From Janthinobacterium lividum (lineage in GTDB: Bacteria; Pseudomonadota; Gammaproteobacteria; Steroidobacterales; Steroidobacteraceae): a stretch of 17,490 nt of DNA. The stretch is taken from positions 1-17,490 of the forward strand of contig CALPVO020000007.1 in the NCBI GenBank assembly GCA_943327025.2, written 5' to 3'. Every line of letters begins with the position of its first letter. Within the stretch, counting starts at the first letter, position 1. Both the position numbers and the translations under genes were made by a program. The notes under the pieces were generated by a model. That model did no database searches. It was not told the origin of the DNA and was given only the letters and a program-made list of their open reading frames with translations. Positions 1 through 7,082 of this stretch are shown here, in pieces.

Positions 1-476
1 AGCCGCCGCAGCAGCAAGGGTAGGCGGTCCAAGCCCCAGAACCATTCGCCACGAAACCAGAAACTGGCACCCAGAAAGCCACGACGCTTGACGCGTTCCT
101 GTTCGCCGCGCAGTTCTTCGCGCGTGGGCGTTGCGGAGAAGTCGCTGGCAGTTGTGGTGTCAACGGTAATGGGCTCCGGCAGACAGCTGGTTACTTGGCG
201 CCAGTGTTCGGCATCGCGCAGGGCCCAAGCGCGGAGCCGTTCGCGGTCTGGCGCCAGCGCGGCGGGTGGCGGCGGTACGCGATGCTCGTGAAGGTCCACG
301 GCGTAGTGCGCACGCAAGCCGGGCAGCACGCTGGCAGTCAGCAAGCTGTACGGGTCGCCTTCTTCATGAAAGTAGTGCAGTTCGTGTGGGTGCAGCCAAG
401 CCTGCCAGCGCTGTTGCCAGCGCCTTAACCGCGGGCTGGTAACCGCCCGCGTGAACCAAGTGGCTGCTTGGCTCAA
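1..476 (-). CDS. DsbA-family / 2-hydroxychromene-2-carboxylate isomerase-like protein, 3' end outside window
   Basis: This gene has no ATG, but a clean open frame of 158 codons runs from TTG at 476 off the left edge. The proposed start TTG shares bases with the dehalogenase stop (TTGA), and a GGTGGGG stretch lies about 8 bases upstream as a possible ribosome site. The protein begins MSQAATWFTRAV. Residues 35-62 (HYFHEEGDPYSLLTASVLPG) resemble the first strand and helix of the thioredoxin-like HCCA isomerase/DsbA fold with its DPYS motif. Residues 136-157 (FWFRGEWFWGLDRLPLLLRR) resemble the Gly-Glu-Trp/aromatic-Trp-Gly-x-Asp-Arg-Leu segment near the C-terminus of that family. Such proteins isomerise hydroxychromene carboxylates or act as kappa-class GST relatives; the substrate here is unknown. 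The short distance between the two motifs suggests this may be the first domain of a longer two-domain protein. Codon usage looks like the neighbours. The family is fairly sure; the start codon is less so. Confidence 0.68.
   Translation of the reverse strand, partial: MSQAATWFTRAVTSPRLRRWQQRWQAWLHPHELHYFHEEGDPYSLLTASVLPGLRAHYAVDLHEHRVPPPPAALAPDRERLRAWALRDAEHWRQVTSCLPEPITVDTTTASDFSATPTREELRGEQERVKRRGFLGASFWFRGEWFWGLDRLPLLLRR
431..450. other. Inverted repeat inside the DsbA-like gene
   Basis: GCGGGC (431-436) pairs perfectly with GCCCGC (445-450). Inner GGT/ACC pairs can extend the stem, with one bulged base. In the minus-strand message it lies about 26-45 bases after the TTG start. There is no T-run, so it is not a standard intrinsic terminator. 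It could slow translation or be accidental in GC-rich coding DNA. Confidence 0.35.
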
Positions 477-1408
477 GCAGCAGGCCCCACCGGCGTGGCC
501 TGAATGAACGCGTCAATGCGTCGCGCCAGTTCCGGTCCGCAGTCTTCCTGTAGGAAGTGTCCCGCTTTTCGCACAATGTCGTGAGGCTGCCCCGTGGCCC
601 CGGGCACCTGCCGTTGGAAGACTTTTTCCACCCCGCGCGTGATGGGGTCCCGGCTGCTGAACAGCGTAAGAAACGGCTTCTGCCACTGTTGCAGCACTTC
701 CCAAGCAGCCACGTTCGCGGCGCGCTCCGGGTCTTGCAGGGAGACGGGCACGAAGCCTGGGAAGCTCCGCACGGCCGCGGTATAGGCGCGAGACGGGAAG
801 GGCGCGTTGTAAGCCGCCAGTTCGGCTGGCGAGAGGTCTTTCACGCAGCCGGTGTTGACGATGCGGCCGATGGGAAACCACGGGCTCCAGCGCGCGAAAT
901 TCTTCCAGATGAAAAAGGCGCGGGGTACGCGGCCTTCGCCCGTGGGCAGGCCACCATTACCCACAATCAGGCGTGCGAAGCGGTCCGGCTGTGCTGTGGC
1001 CATGCGCAGGCCAATGAGCGAGCCCCAGTCCTGGCAGAACAAGGTGATGTCGCGCAGGTCGTTCGCTTCCAACCACGCGTTCATCCACGCGACATGGCGG
1101 GCGTAGCTGTAGTCCTTCTGACGTGCGGGTTTGTCGGAACGGCCACAACCCACGAGGTCTGGTACCACGACGCGATGGCCGGCGGCCACGAGCACGGGGA
1201 TGAAGTGCCGGTACAAGAACGACCACGTGGGTTCGCCATGCATGAGCAGCACGGGCGGCGCATCGCGCGGGCCTTCATCGATGTGGGCGATGCGCAGGCC
1301 ACCCACTTCCGTGTAGTGCGGCGCATAGGGGAAGTCGGGCAGGGCCGCGAAGCATTCCTCGGGTGTGCGGAGGACGCGCTCTGGTAACGGTGGCAGTGAA
1401 GGTTCCAT
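473..1408 (-). CDS. Haloalkane dehalogenase (alpha/beta hydrolase)
   Basis: Haloalkane dehalogenases hydrolyse carbon-halogen bonds to an alcohol and halide through a covalent aspartyl ester, usually in the cytoplasm. The 311-residue protein has the usual length (about 300-310). Visible motifs are HGEPTWS (57-63, oxyanion-hole Glu59), QDWG (126-129, nucleophile Asp127 and halide-binding Trp128), the cap-domain WKNF with Trp168 as the likely second halide-binding Trp, SSRDP (Asp254, catalytic acid) and AGHFLQED (catalytic His284). The N-terminal RTPEECFAALPDFPYAPHY also resembles the Xanthobacter DhlA type, subfamily I. The start is supported by GGGG seven bases upstream of ATG. The stop overlaps the TTG start of the next minus-strand gene, so the two are probably one transcript. 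The set of dehalogenase residues argues against a general epoxide hydrolase. Substrate range cannot be read from the sequence. Confidence 0.88.
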   Translation of the reverse strand: MEPSLPPLPERVLRTPEECFAALPDFPYAPHYTEVGGLRIAHIDEGPRDAPPVLLMHGEPTWSFLYRHFIPVLVAAGHRVVVPDLVGCGRSDKPARQKDYSYARHVAWMNAWLEANDLRDITLFCQDWGSLIGLRMATAQPDRFARLIVGNGGLPTGEGRVPRAFFIWKNFARWSPWFPIGRIVNTGCVKDLSPAELAAYNAPFPSRAYTAAVRSFPGFVPVSLQDPERAANVAAWEVLQQWQKPFLTLFSSRDPITRGVEKVFQRQVPGATGQPHDIVRKAGHFLQEDCGPELARRIDAFIQATPVGPAA

Positions 1409-1537
1409 CGATATCCCCGGATGCGCTTGCGCTATCTTGTGTTGTTCGGGCCAGTCATGGACGATACGGGCTAACCCAATCGTAAACCAAAGCGGTCCCG
1501 GGTAATATCCGACAACTCACTCGGCTGGTACTGCTGA
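1409..1537. promoter_or_regulatory. Divergent intergenic region
   Basis: These 129 bases separate the dehalogenase (minus) from the GST-like gene (plus) and must hold both promoters. I see a purine-rich GGGGATATCG before the dehalogenase ATG and a TAATAT at 1503-1508 that could be a plus-strand -10 box, but no convincing -35 partner and no clear operator. The GST-like gene has no good ribosome site before its ATG. Confidence 0.4.
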
Positions 1538-2644
1538 ATGCCTAAGCCTTTCGTCCTGCTCGGTTGGCAGTTGTCGTACTTCACCGGCAAGACGCGGAGC
1601 CATCTGCTGTATAAGGGCATCCCTTTTGTAGAGCGGCCCATCACTTTTTGGCAATACGCGCGCGAAGCGCCGCGCCGTACCCGTGCGGCCGTCATGCCGG
1701 TGCTCGTGACGCCTGAAGGCGAGTGGTGGCAGGACACCAGCGACATCATCGACCGGCTCGAAGCGCGGTTCCCGGAGCCCTCCATTCAGCCGAAGGGTCC
1801 CCTGCAGCAAGTGCTGGATTTGCTGCTCGAGGCTTGGGCGGACGAGTTCTGGATTCCTTCGGCCATGCACACCCGTTGGACTTACCCTGAAGCGAACTGG
1901 GACTTGTTCCGCCGCGAGGCCGGGAGTGGGCTGCTCCCTTGGGCGCCGCGCTTTCTGCAGAACTTGGCAGCGGGGAAGGCACGCGATGCCATGCGCGCGC
2001 ATTTGCCGATGTTGGGCATCGTGCCGGGGCAGTACGCCACTATTGAAAGCTGGACGCGCCGCATGCTCGAGCGGTTGGATGCGCACTTCGCTCAGCACGA
2101 GTTCTTGTTGGGCGGCCGGCCATGTCGTGCGGACTTCGCGCTGGTGGGGCCGTTTTATGGCCACTTGGCCCGCGACCCATGGCCCCGCGACCATCTGGTG
2201 GCGCAGCACGCCCATGTGCGCCGCTGGCTGGAGCGCATGCAGTTGGCTGCGAAGCCTGAAGGTGCCTTTCTGGCAGACGACGCGATAGCGCCCACCTTGC
2301 TGCCGATTTTGGAAGCCGTGTTCAGTGAATTCCTCGGCTGGTGCAGCGGCGTTGCTTGCCAGATGAATGCCTTGACGCCGCGCCCCGCACCCGGCGTGAA
2401 GTGGCCACGGGGGCTGGCGCCGGTGGAGTTCCAGATGGACGGCAAGCCTTTTCAGCGTGCGGCCCTAACTTACGTGCTGTGGATGCTTCAGCGCGTGCAG
2501 GACTGTCTGGGGGCCCTGCCGGCTGCCGAGCAGGAGCGCGTTCGCACTTGGCTGGCGGACCACGGTGGTAGTGCCGTCGTGAATTTGCAGTTTCCGCGCA
2601 TCGAGCGCGCTGGACTGCGTGTGGCCACGGCGCGCGCGGCATGA
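1538..2644 (+). CDS. Glutathione S-transferase-like protein with long C-terminal extension
   Basis: GSTs conjugate glutathione to electrophiles or use it in isomerisation or reductive dehalogenation. The N-terminal 80 residues fit the thioredoxin-like GST domain: a first strand FVLLGWQLSYFTGKTR, then AAVMPVLVTPEG with the usual cis-proline (Pro54), then WWQDTSDIIDRLE, where the glutathione-binding Glu/Asp-Ser pair is expected. Residues about 90-240 look like the all-helical GST C-terminal domain, including HEFLLGGRPCRADFALVGP, a typical 'FLxGxxxSxADxxL' helix cap. Residues about 240-368 form an extra region I do not recognise; ordinary GSTs are near 200-230 residues. The ATG at 1538 lacks a good ribosome site, but starting there keeps the whole first strand. 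The stop overlaps the arylsulfatase start (ATGA). The fold is likely; the reaction is unknown. Confidence 0.75.
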   Translation: MPKPFVLLGWQLSYFTGKTRSHLLYKGIPFVERPITFWQYAREAPRRTRAAVMPVLVTPEGEWWQDTSDIIDRLEARFPEPSIQPKGPLQQVLDLLLEAWADEFWIPSAMHTRWTYPEANWDLFRREAGSGLLPWAPRFLQNLAAGKARDAMRAHLPMLGIVPGQYATIESWTRRMLERLDAHFAQHEFLLGGRPCRADFALVGPFYGHLARDPWPRDHLVAQHAHVRRWLERMQLAAKPEGAFLADDAIAPTLLPILEAVFSEFLGWCSGVACQMNALTPRPAPGVKWPRGLAPVEFQMDGKPFQRAALTYVLWMLQRVQDCLGALPAAEQERVRTWLADHGGSAVVNLQFPRIERAGLRVATARAA

Positions 2645-4530
2645 GGCGTTTACAGCGTATGGGTATGCTCGCCTGGCGACGGGCATGGCCGCGGTCTGTG
2701 GGGCGGTTATGGCCAGTGTGCTTGTTGGTAGCGAGCCTGCTCGGCACCGCATCGCTCGCTACTGCGGCGCCCGTCAAGGCGTCGCCAACCCCAAACGCGG
2801 CGTCGCCAACGCGCCCCAACATCGTCGTGCTGGTCGCGGACGACTGGGGCTTCACGGATGTGGGCGCGTTCGGTGGCGAGATGGCCACGCCGAATATCGA
2901 CGCCTTGGCGCGTCGAGGTGTGCGCTTCAGCAACTTCCACGTCTCCGCTTCCTGCTCACCCACTCGCGCCATGTTGCTCACCGGCGTGGACAACCATCGC
3001 AATGGCGTAGGCAACATGCGGGAGACCATCCCGCGGGAACACTTGGGACGCCCCGGCTACCTCACGGTGCTCGACCGCAACGTGGTGACGGTGGCGAGCC
3101 GCCTGCAGGCGGCGGGCTACCGCACCTATGCCACGGGCAAGTGGCATGTGGGGCATGAAAGCTACAACTTGCCTTCGGCGCGCGGCTTCGACCGTTCGCT
3201 CATTCAGGCGGACAGCGGCTCCGACAACTGGGAAACGGGGCAGCGTTACCTTGCCCTGACGGATCGGGTGAATTGGTACGAAGATGGGCGGCCGGCCCCA
3301 ATGCCGGAGAACTATTACTCTTCGGAGTTCTTCATCGACCGCATGCTCGGTTATTTGCAGGGCGCAGTTGGCACGCCGCAAGCGCAGCAGCCTTTCTTTG
3401 CCTACGTCGGCTTCCAAGCCAACCATCTACCCGTGCAGGCTCCAGCCGCCTTCCGTGACCGTTACCGCGGGCGCTACGCAACCGGTTGGGAAGCGATCCG
3501 CGCAGAGCGTGCGAAGCGCGCTGCGGCCCTAGGCGTGCTGCCGGCCGATGTCGCCATGGGGCAGACGCCCACCGCGCCGGTTTGGGACGCTTTGTCTGCT
3601 GCTGACCAACAATTCGCAGCACGCAACATGGAGGTCTATGCCGGCATGGCGGAGGCGATGGACTTCCATGTCGGGCGCTTGGTGGACTACTTGCGTGCCG
3701 CGGGCCAACTCGACAACACCGTCTTCGTGTTTCTTTCGGACAACGGACCCGAAGGCTCGGACCCGTACGCCACCATTTCGGGCCGTTTGTGGCTGCAGAT
3801 GAACTACTCGCGGGATGCGGCGCGCCTGGGTGAAAAGGGAACCTATGGTGTCATCGGGCCGGGTTGGGCCACGGCGGCTGCGGGCCCCTTGGCTGGCTAC
3901 AAGTTCTACAGTAGCGAGGGTGGCATCCGCGTGCCATTAGTCATCGCGGGCGTGCCCGGCGTGGCCGCCGGTAGCGTGCAGCCCGCCTTCACGCGGGTGA
4001 TGGATCTGGCGCCCACTTTGCTCGAATTGGCGCAGTTACCGGTGTCGGTGTCGCAGTGGCAAGGGCAGCCAGTGGAGCCCGTGACCGGGCGCAGTTTGCT
4101 GCCCGTGTTGCAGGGCAAGGCGCAGCAGGTCTATCCAGACGACGAGCCGGTAGGCTTCGAACTTTCCGGTAACGCCGGGCTGTACAAAGGGCGCTACAAA
4201 CTCAGCAAGGTGATGCCTCCGGTGGGAGATGGCCGCTGGCATTTGTATGACGTGGTCGCGGACCCCGGCGAAACCCGTGATTTGGCCGACGCTATGCCTG
4301 AGGCATTTGTCGCAATGCAGGCGGATTACGCAGCTTATGCGCAAGCGAATGGCGTGTTGCCTATGCCTGCCGGTTACGACGCTATCAGCCAAGTGATGAT
4401 TAACTCGCTGCTCAACGTGTACTGGCCGGCGACCAAACGGGCGCTTCCCGGCACGCTGGCTGTCGTCTTGCTGCTGTTGGGCGGCTGGTGGTTCGTCCGC
4501 CGCCGGCGGCGCGCTTTGCCTGCCGGTTGA
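2641..4530 (+). CDS. Arylsulfatase, exported and C-terminally membrane-anchored
   Basis: Sulfatases hydrolyse sulfate esters using a formylglycine made from Cys or Ser after translation. The maturation motif CSPTR is at 105-109, so Cys105 should be converted. Other family residues are the metal-binding Asp67-Asp68 in VADDWG, the GKWHVGH block (Lys167, His169), QANHLP (His262) and FLSDNGPEG (metal-binding Asp367, Asn368). An N-terminal hydrophobic stretch (about 21-42) ending in TASLATAAP looks like a cleavable export signal or an anchor. At the C-terminus a hydrophobic helix (about 604-621) is followed by FVRRRRR and a short tail. The enzyme domain should therefore be periplasmic and held in the inner membrane. 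At 629 residues it is longer than many arylsulfatases. Its ATG overlaps the GST stop, indicating translational coupling. No sulfatase-maturing enzyme is encoded in the window. The substrate is unknown. Confidence 0.9.
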   Translation: MRRLQRMGMLAWRRAWPRSVGRLWPVCLLVASLLGTASLATAAPVKASPTPNAASPTRPNIVVLVADDWGFTDVGAFGGEMATPNIDALARRGVRFSNFHVSASCSPTRAMLLTGVDNHRNGVGNMRETIPREHLGRPGYLTVLDRNVVTVASRLQAAGYRTYATGKWHVGHESYNLPSARGFDRSLIQADSGSDNWETGQRYLALTDRVNWYEDGRPAPMPENYYSSEFFIDRMLGYLQGAVGTPQAQQPFFAYVGFQANHLPVQAPAAFRDRYRGRYATGWEAIRAERAKRAAALGVLPADVAMGQTPTAPVWDALSAADQQFAARNMEVYAGMAEAMDFHVGRLVDYLRAAGQLDNTVFVFLSDNGPEGSDPYATISGRLWLQMNYSRDAARLGEKGTYGVIGPGWATAAAGPLAGYKFYSSEGGIRVPLVIAGVPGVAAGSVQPAFTRVMDLAPTLLELAQLPVSVSQWQGQPVEPVTGRSLLPVLQGKAQQVYPDDEPVGFELSGNAGLYKGRYKLSKVMPPVGDGRWHLYDVVADPGETRDLADAMPEAFVAMQADYAAYAQANGVLPMPAGYDAISQVMINSLLNVYWPATKRALPGTLAVVLLLLGGWWFVRRRRRALPAG

Positions 4531-4544
4531 GCGTCCCGCACAAT
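4516..4544 (+). promoter_or_regulatory. Possible promoter before lolC
   Basis: TTGCCT (4516-4521) and CACAAT (4539-4544) are separated by 17 bases and each match 4 of 6 positions of the sigma-70 consensus. A start site seven bases further on would fall on the A of the lolC ATG, giving a leaderless message. This fits the lack of a properly spaced ribosome site. The -35 box lies inside the arylsulfatase 3' end. Confidence 0.3.
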
Positions 4545-4553
4545 AGCGGGATG
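4532..4553 (+). other. Hairpin covering the lolC start codon
   Basis: CGTCCCGC (4532-4539) pairs with GCGGGATG (4546-4553) around a six-base ACAATA loop; one pair is G-U and the inner six are perfect. The right arm contains the only purine-rich, SD-like bases and the ATG itself. In a read-through message from the arylsulfatase this would hide the start codon. Confidence 0.45.
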
Positions 4554-5822
4554 GCTTCCCGCTTCCTCCCGTTGCTTATTGGTCTGCGCTATGTGCGTTC
4601 GCGCGAAGCGGGCTTTTTCGTGTCATTCAGTAGTTGGCTGTCGCTGGCGGGTGTGTGCGTCGGTGTCGCTGCGCTCATCACCATTCTGTCGGTCATGAAC
4701 GGGTTCGAAGGGGAGTTGCGCGGGCGCCTGCTCGCCATGGGCGCCCCAGTCACCCTGACGGCGGCGCCGGGCACTGCGGCTCCCACAGCCGCAGGCTGGC
4801 TGCCCGTGGTGGACCGGCTGCGGGTGGCCGGCTTGCCGGTAAGGGGGGCAGCTCCCTTCATCGATCAACAGGCCTTGTTGTCGAATGGCGCCGAGATGAC
4901 TGGCGCCCTCGTGCGTGGCATTGACCCGGCGCGCGAGGCCACGGTTTCAGCGGCGGCTCGCACCCTCATTGAAGGCCGATTGGACCTGCTGCAGCCTGGG
5001 CTGGACCGCATCATTCTCGGCGTTGCTTTGGCAGACCAACTCGGCGTGCAGGTGGGTGGCACGGTCACCGCGCTGGTTCCCGGCAAAGTCAATGGTGCGC
5101 TGGAACTTACCCCCCAGTTGCGCAGCTTCACCGTCGCGGGCGTGTTCGAAGCGGGTATCGCCGATCACGACGCAGGGCTGGCCTTGGTGCATTTGGAGGA
5201 TGCCTGGGGGTTGACGGGTGGTGAAGGGGAGGTGCGTCCGGCCGGGCTGCGGCTGAGCCTGCCAGACCCACTCGCCGTCCCGGGCCTGCGTGGTGCCTTG
5301 CAGCGTGCTGCGGGACCTGCTGTGCGTGTGCGGGACTGGACCGACGACAATGCCACGTATTTCCGGGCGATTCGTGTCGAGAAGCTGATGGTCACCGCCA
5401 TCTTGCTGTTGGTCGTAGGCATCGCCGCTTTCAACATCGTGGCCATGCTGGTCATGGTGGTGCGTGCCAAGCGCACGGACATCGCTATTTTGCGCACGCT
5501 GGGCCTCAGTCCACGGGCAGTACTACAGGTGTTCATGGTGCAGGGTTTGGTTATCGGTTGGGCCGGGGCAGCATTGGGCGTGGTCTTCGGCCTGCTACTG
5601 GCCGGCAATGTAGATGTCATCGTTCCGGCGCTTGAACAGGCCTTCGGGTTCCAAGTGTTCGACGCCGCGGTCTATTACGAAACCGCTATCCCTTCCGACC
5701 CGCGTTGGACGGACGTGGTTGCCATTGCCGTAGCCGCGTTCACGCTCACTTGGCTGGCCACGCTCTATCCGGCACGGCGTGCCGCGGCCACGCCGCCTGC
5801 TGTGGCGCTACGCTACGAATGA
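4551..5822 (+). CDS. lolC: Lipoprotein-releasing ABC transporter permease, LolC/E family
   Basis: LolC and LolE are the membrane subunits of LolCDE, which lifts mature outer-membrane lipoproteins from the inner membrane and hands them to LolA. This 423-residue protein has the family layout: a first membrane helix (about 22-47) ending in ILSVMNGFEGELRGR, a periplasmic domain to about 278, and three helices near 279-300, 326-350 and 388-405. Between helices lies LRTLGLSPRAVLQVFMVQG. The start IGLRYVRSRE and the end RAAATPPAVALRYE match the two ends of LolC, hence the name. The open frame extends further upstream, but ATG 4551 gives the normal N-terminus. It starts 20 bases after the arylsulfatase stop, and its stop overlaps the next start (ATGA). 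The LolC/LolE split is not certain, because the next gene has the better LolC-like hook segment. Confidence 0.9.
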   Translation: MASRFLPLLIGLRYVRSREAGFFVSFSSWLSLAGVCVGVAALITILSVMNGFEGELRGRLLAMGAPVTLTAAPGTAAPTAAGWLPVVDRLRVAGLPVRGAAPFIDQQALLSNGAEMTGALVRGIDPAREATVSAAARTLIEGRLDLLQPGLDRIILGVALADQLGVQVGGTVTALVPGKVNGALELTPQLRSFTVAGVFEAGIADHDAGLALVHLEDAWGLTGGEGEVRPAGLRLSLPDPLAVPGLRGALQRAAGPAVRVRDWTDDNATYFRAIRVEKLMVTAILLLVVGIAAFNIVAMLVMVVRAKRTDIAILRTLGLSPRAVLQVFMVQGLVIGWAGAALGVVFGLLLAGNVDVIVPALEQAFGFQVFDAAVYYETAIPSDPRWTDVVAIAVAAFTLTWLATLYPARRAAATPPAVALRYE

Positions 5823-7078
5823 ACGGCTTCTCTTACGAATGGCGGTTGGCACGGCGCTCTTTGGGTGGCGGTGGCTTCCTGTCGTTCATCTCGATGGTGG
5901 CACTCGGCGGCATTGCGCTTGGCGTGGCCGTGCTCATTGTGGTGCTGTCCGTCATGAACGGCTTCGAGCAGGAACTGCGCACACGCATTTTGGGCGTCGC
6001 TTCGCACGCCACCATCAGTGGGCTGGAAGGTCACCTGTCAGATTGGCGCCAACAGTTGCTGCAAGCCCGCTCGGTTCAGGGTGTGGTGGCGGTGGCGCCC
6101 TATGTGGAAGACCAAGGCCTGCTGGCCAGTGCAACGCCGCAGGCAGGGGGGGCGGGTCCGCTCGGCACTGTGGTGCGGGGCATTGATCCCGCGGCTGAAG
6201 TCACGGTGGGTTCGCTGGGTGAGCATCTCACTGCCGGTTCGCTAGCCGCACTGCAACCGGGCGCTTGGCGCGTGGTGCTTGGCAAGCAGTTGGCCGAAGA
6301 ACTGCAGGTGAAGGTGGGTGACCGCGTGGTGTTGGTAGTGCCGCGCGGGACGGCAACGCCGGCTGGCGTGGTGCCGCGACTGCGACGCTTGACCGTCGCC
6401 GGCATCTTCGATGTCGGCATGTATGAATACGACCGCGGCTTGGTGCTGCTGAACTTGCAGGATGCAGCGCGCCTTTACCAATTGGGCGATGCCGTGACTG
6501 GCCTGCGCTTGGCACTGGACGACCCGTTCCAAGCGGGCAGCCGCGTTCACGAAGTGGCCGTGGCGCTGGGTGGTGGTGTTTACGTTAGCGATTGGTCCCG
6601 CAAGCACGCCAATTTCTTCCGTTCCATTCAAGTGACCAAGGGCATCCTCTTCGTCATCTTGCTGCTGGTAGTGGGTGTGGCGGCTTTCAATATCGTTGCC
6701 ACGCTGGTGATGGTGGTGAAGGAAAAGGGCAACGACATTGCGATCTTGCGCACGCTAGGCGCCACGCCGGCTGCCGTGTTGCGGACCTTCATGCTGCATG
6801 GTTTCGCGCTGGGTGCCATGGGCACGGCCGCCGGGGTGCTGTGCGGCGTGCTGCTAGCGTGGAACATTGGCGCCATCGTGCATGGGCTGGAATGGCTGCT
6901 GGGCACCACGCTCGTGGATGGCCGCGTGTATCTCATCGGCGATTTGCCGTCGCGCATCATTCCCGGCGAGGTGTTGTCCGTGGCCTTGGTCGCCTTGGCA
7001 TTGGCGACGCTTTCGACACTGTATCCGGCGTGGCGCGCTTCGCGTCTTGCCCCCGCGCAAGCTTTGCGCCAGGAGTAA
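5819..7078 (+). CDS. lolE: Lipoprotein-releasing ABC transporter permease, LolC/E family, second copy
   Basis: This is the second membrane subunit of the LolCDE complex, paralogous to the gene before it. It has 419 residues from the ATG that overlaps the lolC stop, which gives the expected short N-terminus MNGFSYEWRLARRSL. The first helix ends in VVLSVMNGFEQELRTRILG. A periplasmic domain follows to about 270, then helices near 272-295, 322-345 and 384-402, with LRTLGATPAAVLRTFMLHG between them and LSTLYPAWRAS at the end. Residues about 174-190 (VPRGTATPAGVVPRLRR) carry a T-P-x-G-x-x-P pattern like the LolA-binding hook of E. coli LolC. The functional roles of the two subunits may therefore be the reverse of the names given. 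It is followed after 4 bases by lolD. The family is very likely; the letter is uncertain. Confidence 0.88.
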   Translation: MNGFSYEWRLARRSLGGGGFLSFISMVALGGIALGVAVLIVVLSVMNGFEQELRTRILGVASHATISGLEGHLSDWRQQLLQARSVQGVVAVAPYVEDQGLLASATPQAGGAGPLGTVVRGIDPAAEVTVGSLGEHLTAGSLAALQPGAWRVVLGKQLAEELQVKVGDRVVLVVPRGTATPAGVVPRLRRLTVAGIFDVGMYEYDRGLVLLNLQDAARLYQLGDAVTGLRLALDDPFQAGSRVHEVAVALGGGVYVSDWSRKHANFFRSIQVTKGILFVILLLVVGVAAFNIVATLVMVVKEKGNDIAILRTLGATPAAVLRTFMLHGFALGAMGTAAGVLCGVLLAWNIGAIVHGLEWLLGTTLVDGRVYLIGDLPSRIIPGEVLSVALVALALATLSTLYPAWRASRLAPAQALRQE

Positions 7079-7082
7079 CCGC

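Noticed and set aside
557..1387. Plus-strand open frame of 276 codons
   Set aside because: It is antisense to the haloalkane dehalogenase, whose catalytic residues are all visible.
4440..4530. GlyGly-CTERM sorting signal on the arylsulfatase
   Set aside because: The Gly-Gly lies inside the hydrophobic helix and not before it, and no partner protease is seen; only a membrane anchor is supported.
4488..5822. Longer lolC with 21 extra N-terminal residues
   Set aside because: The extra part lies inside the arylsulfatase and is unlike the short LolC N-terminus; ATG 4551 fits the family.
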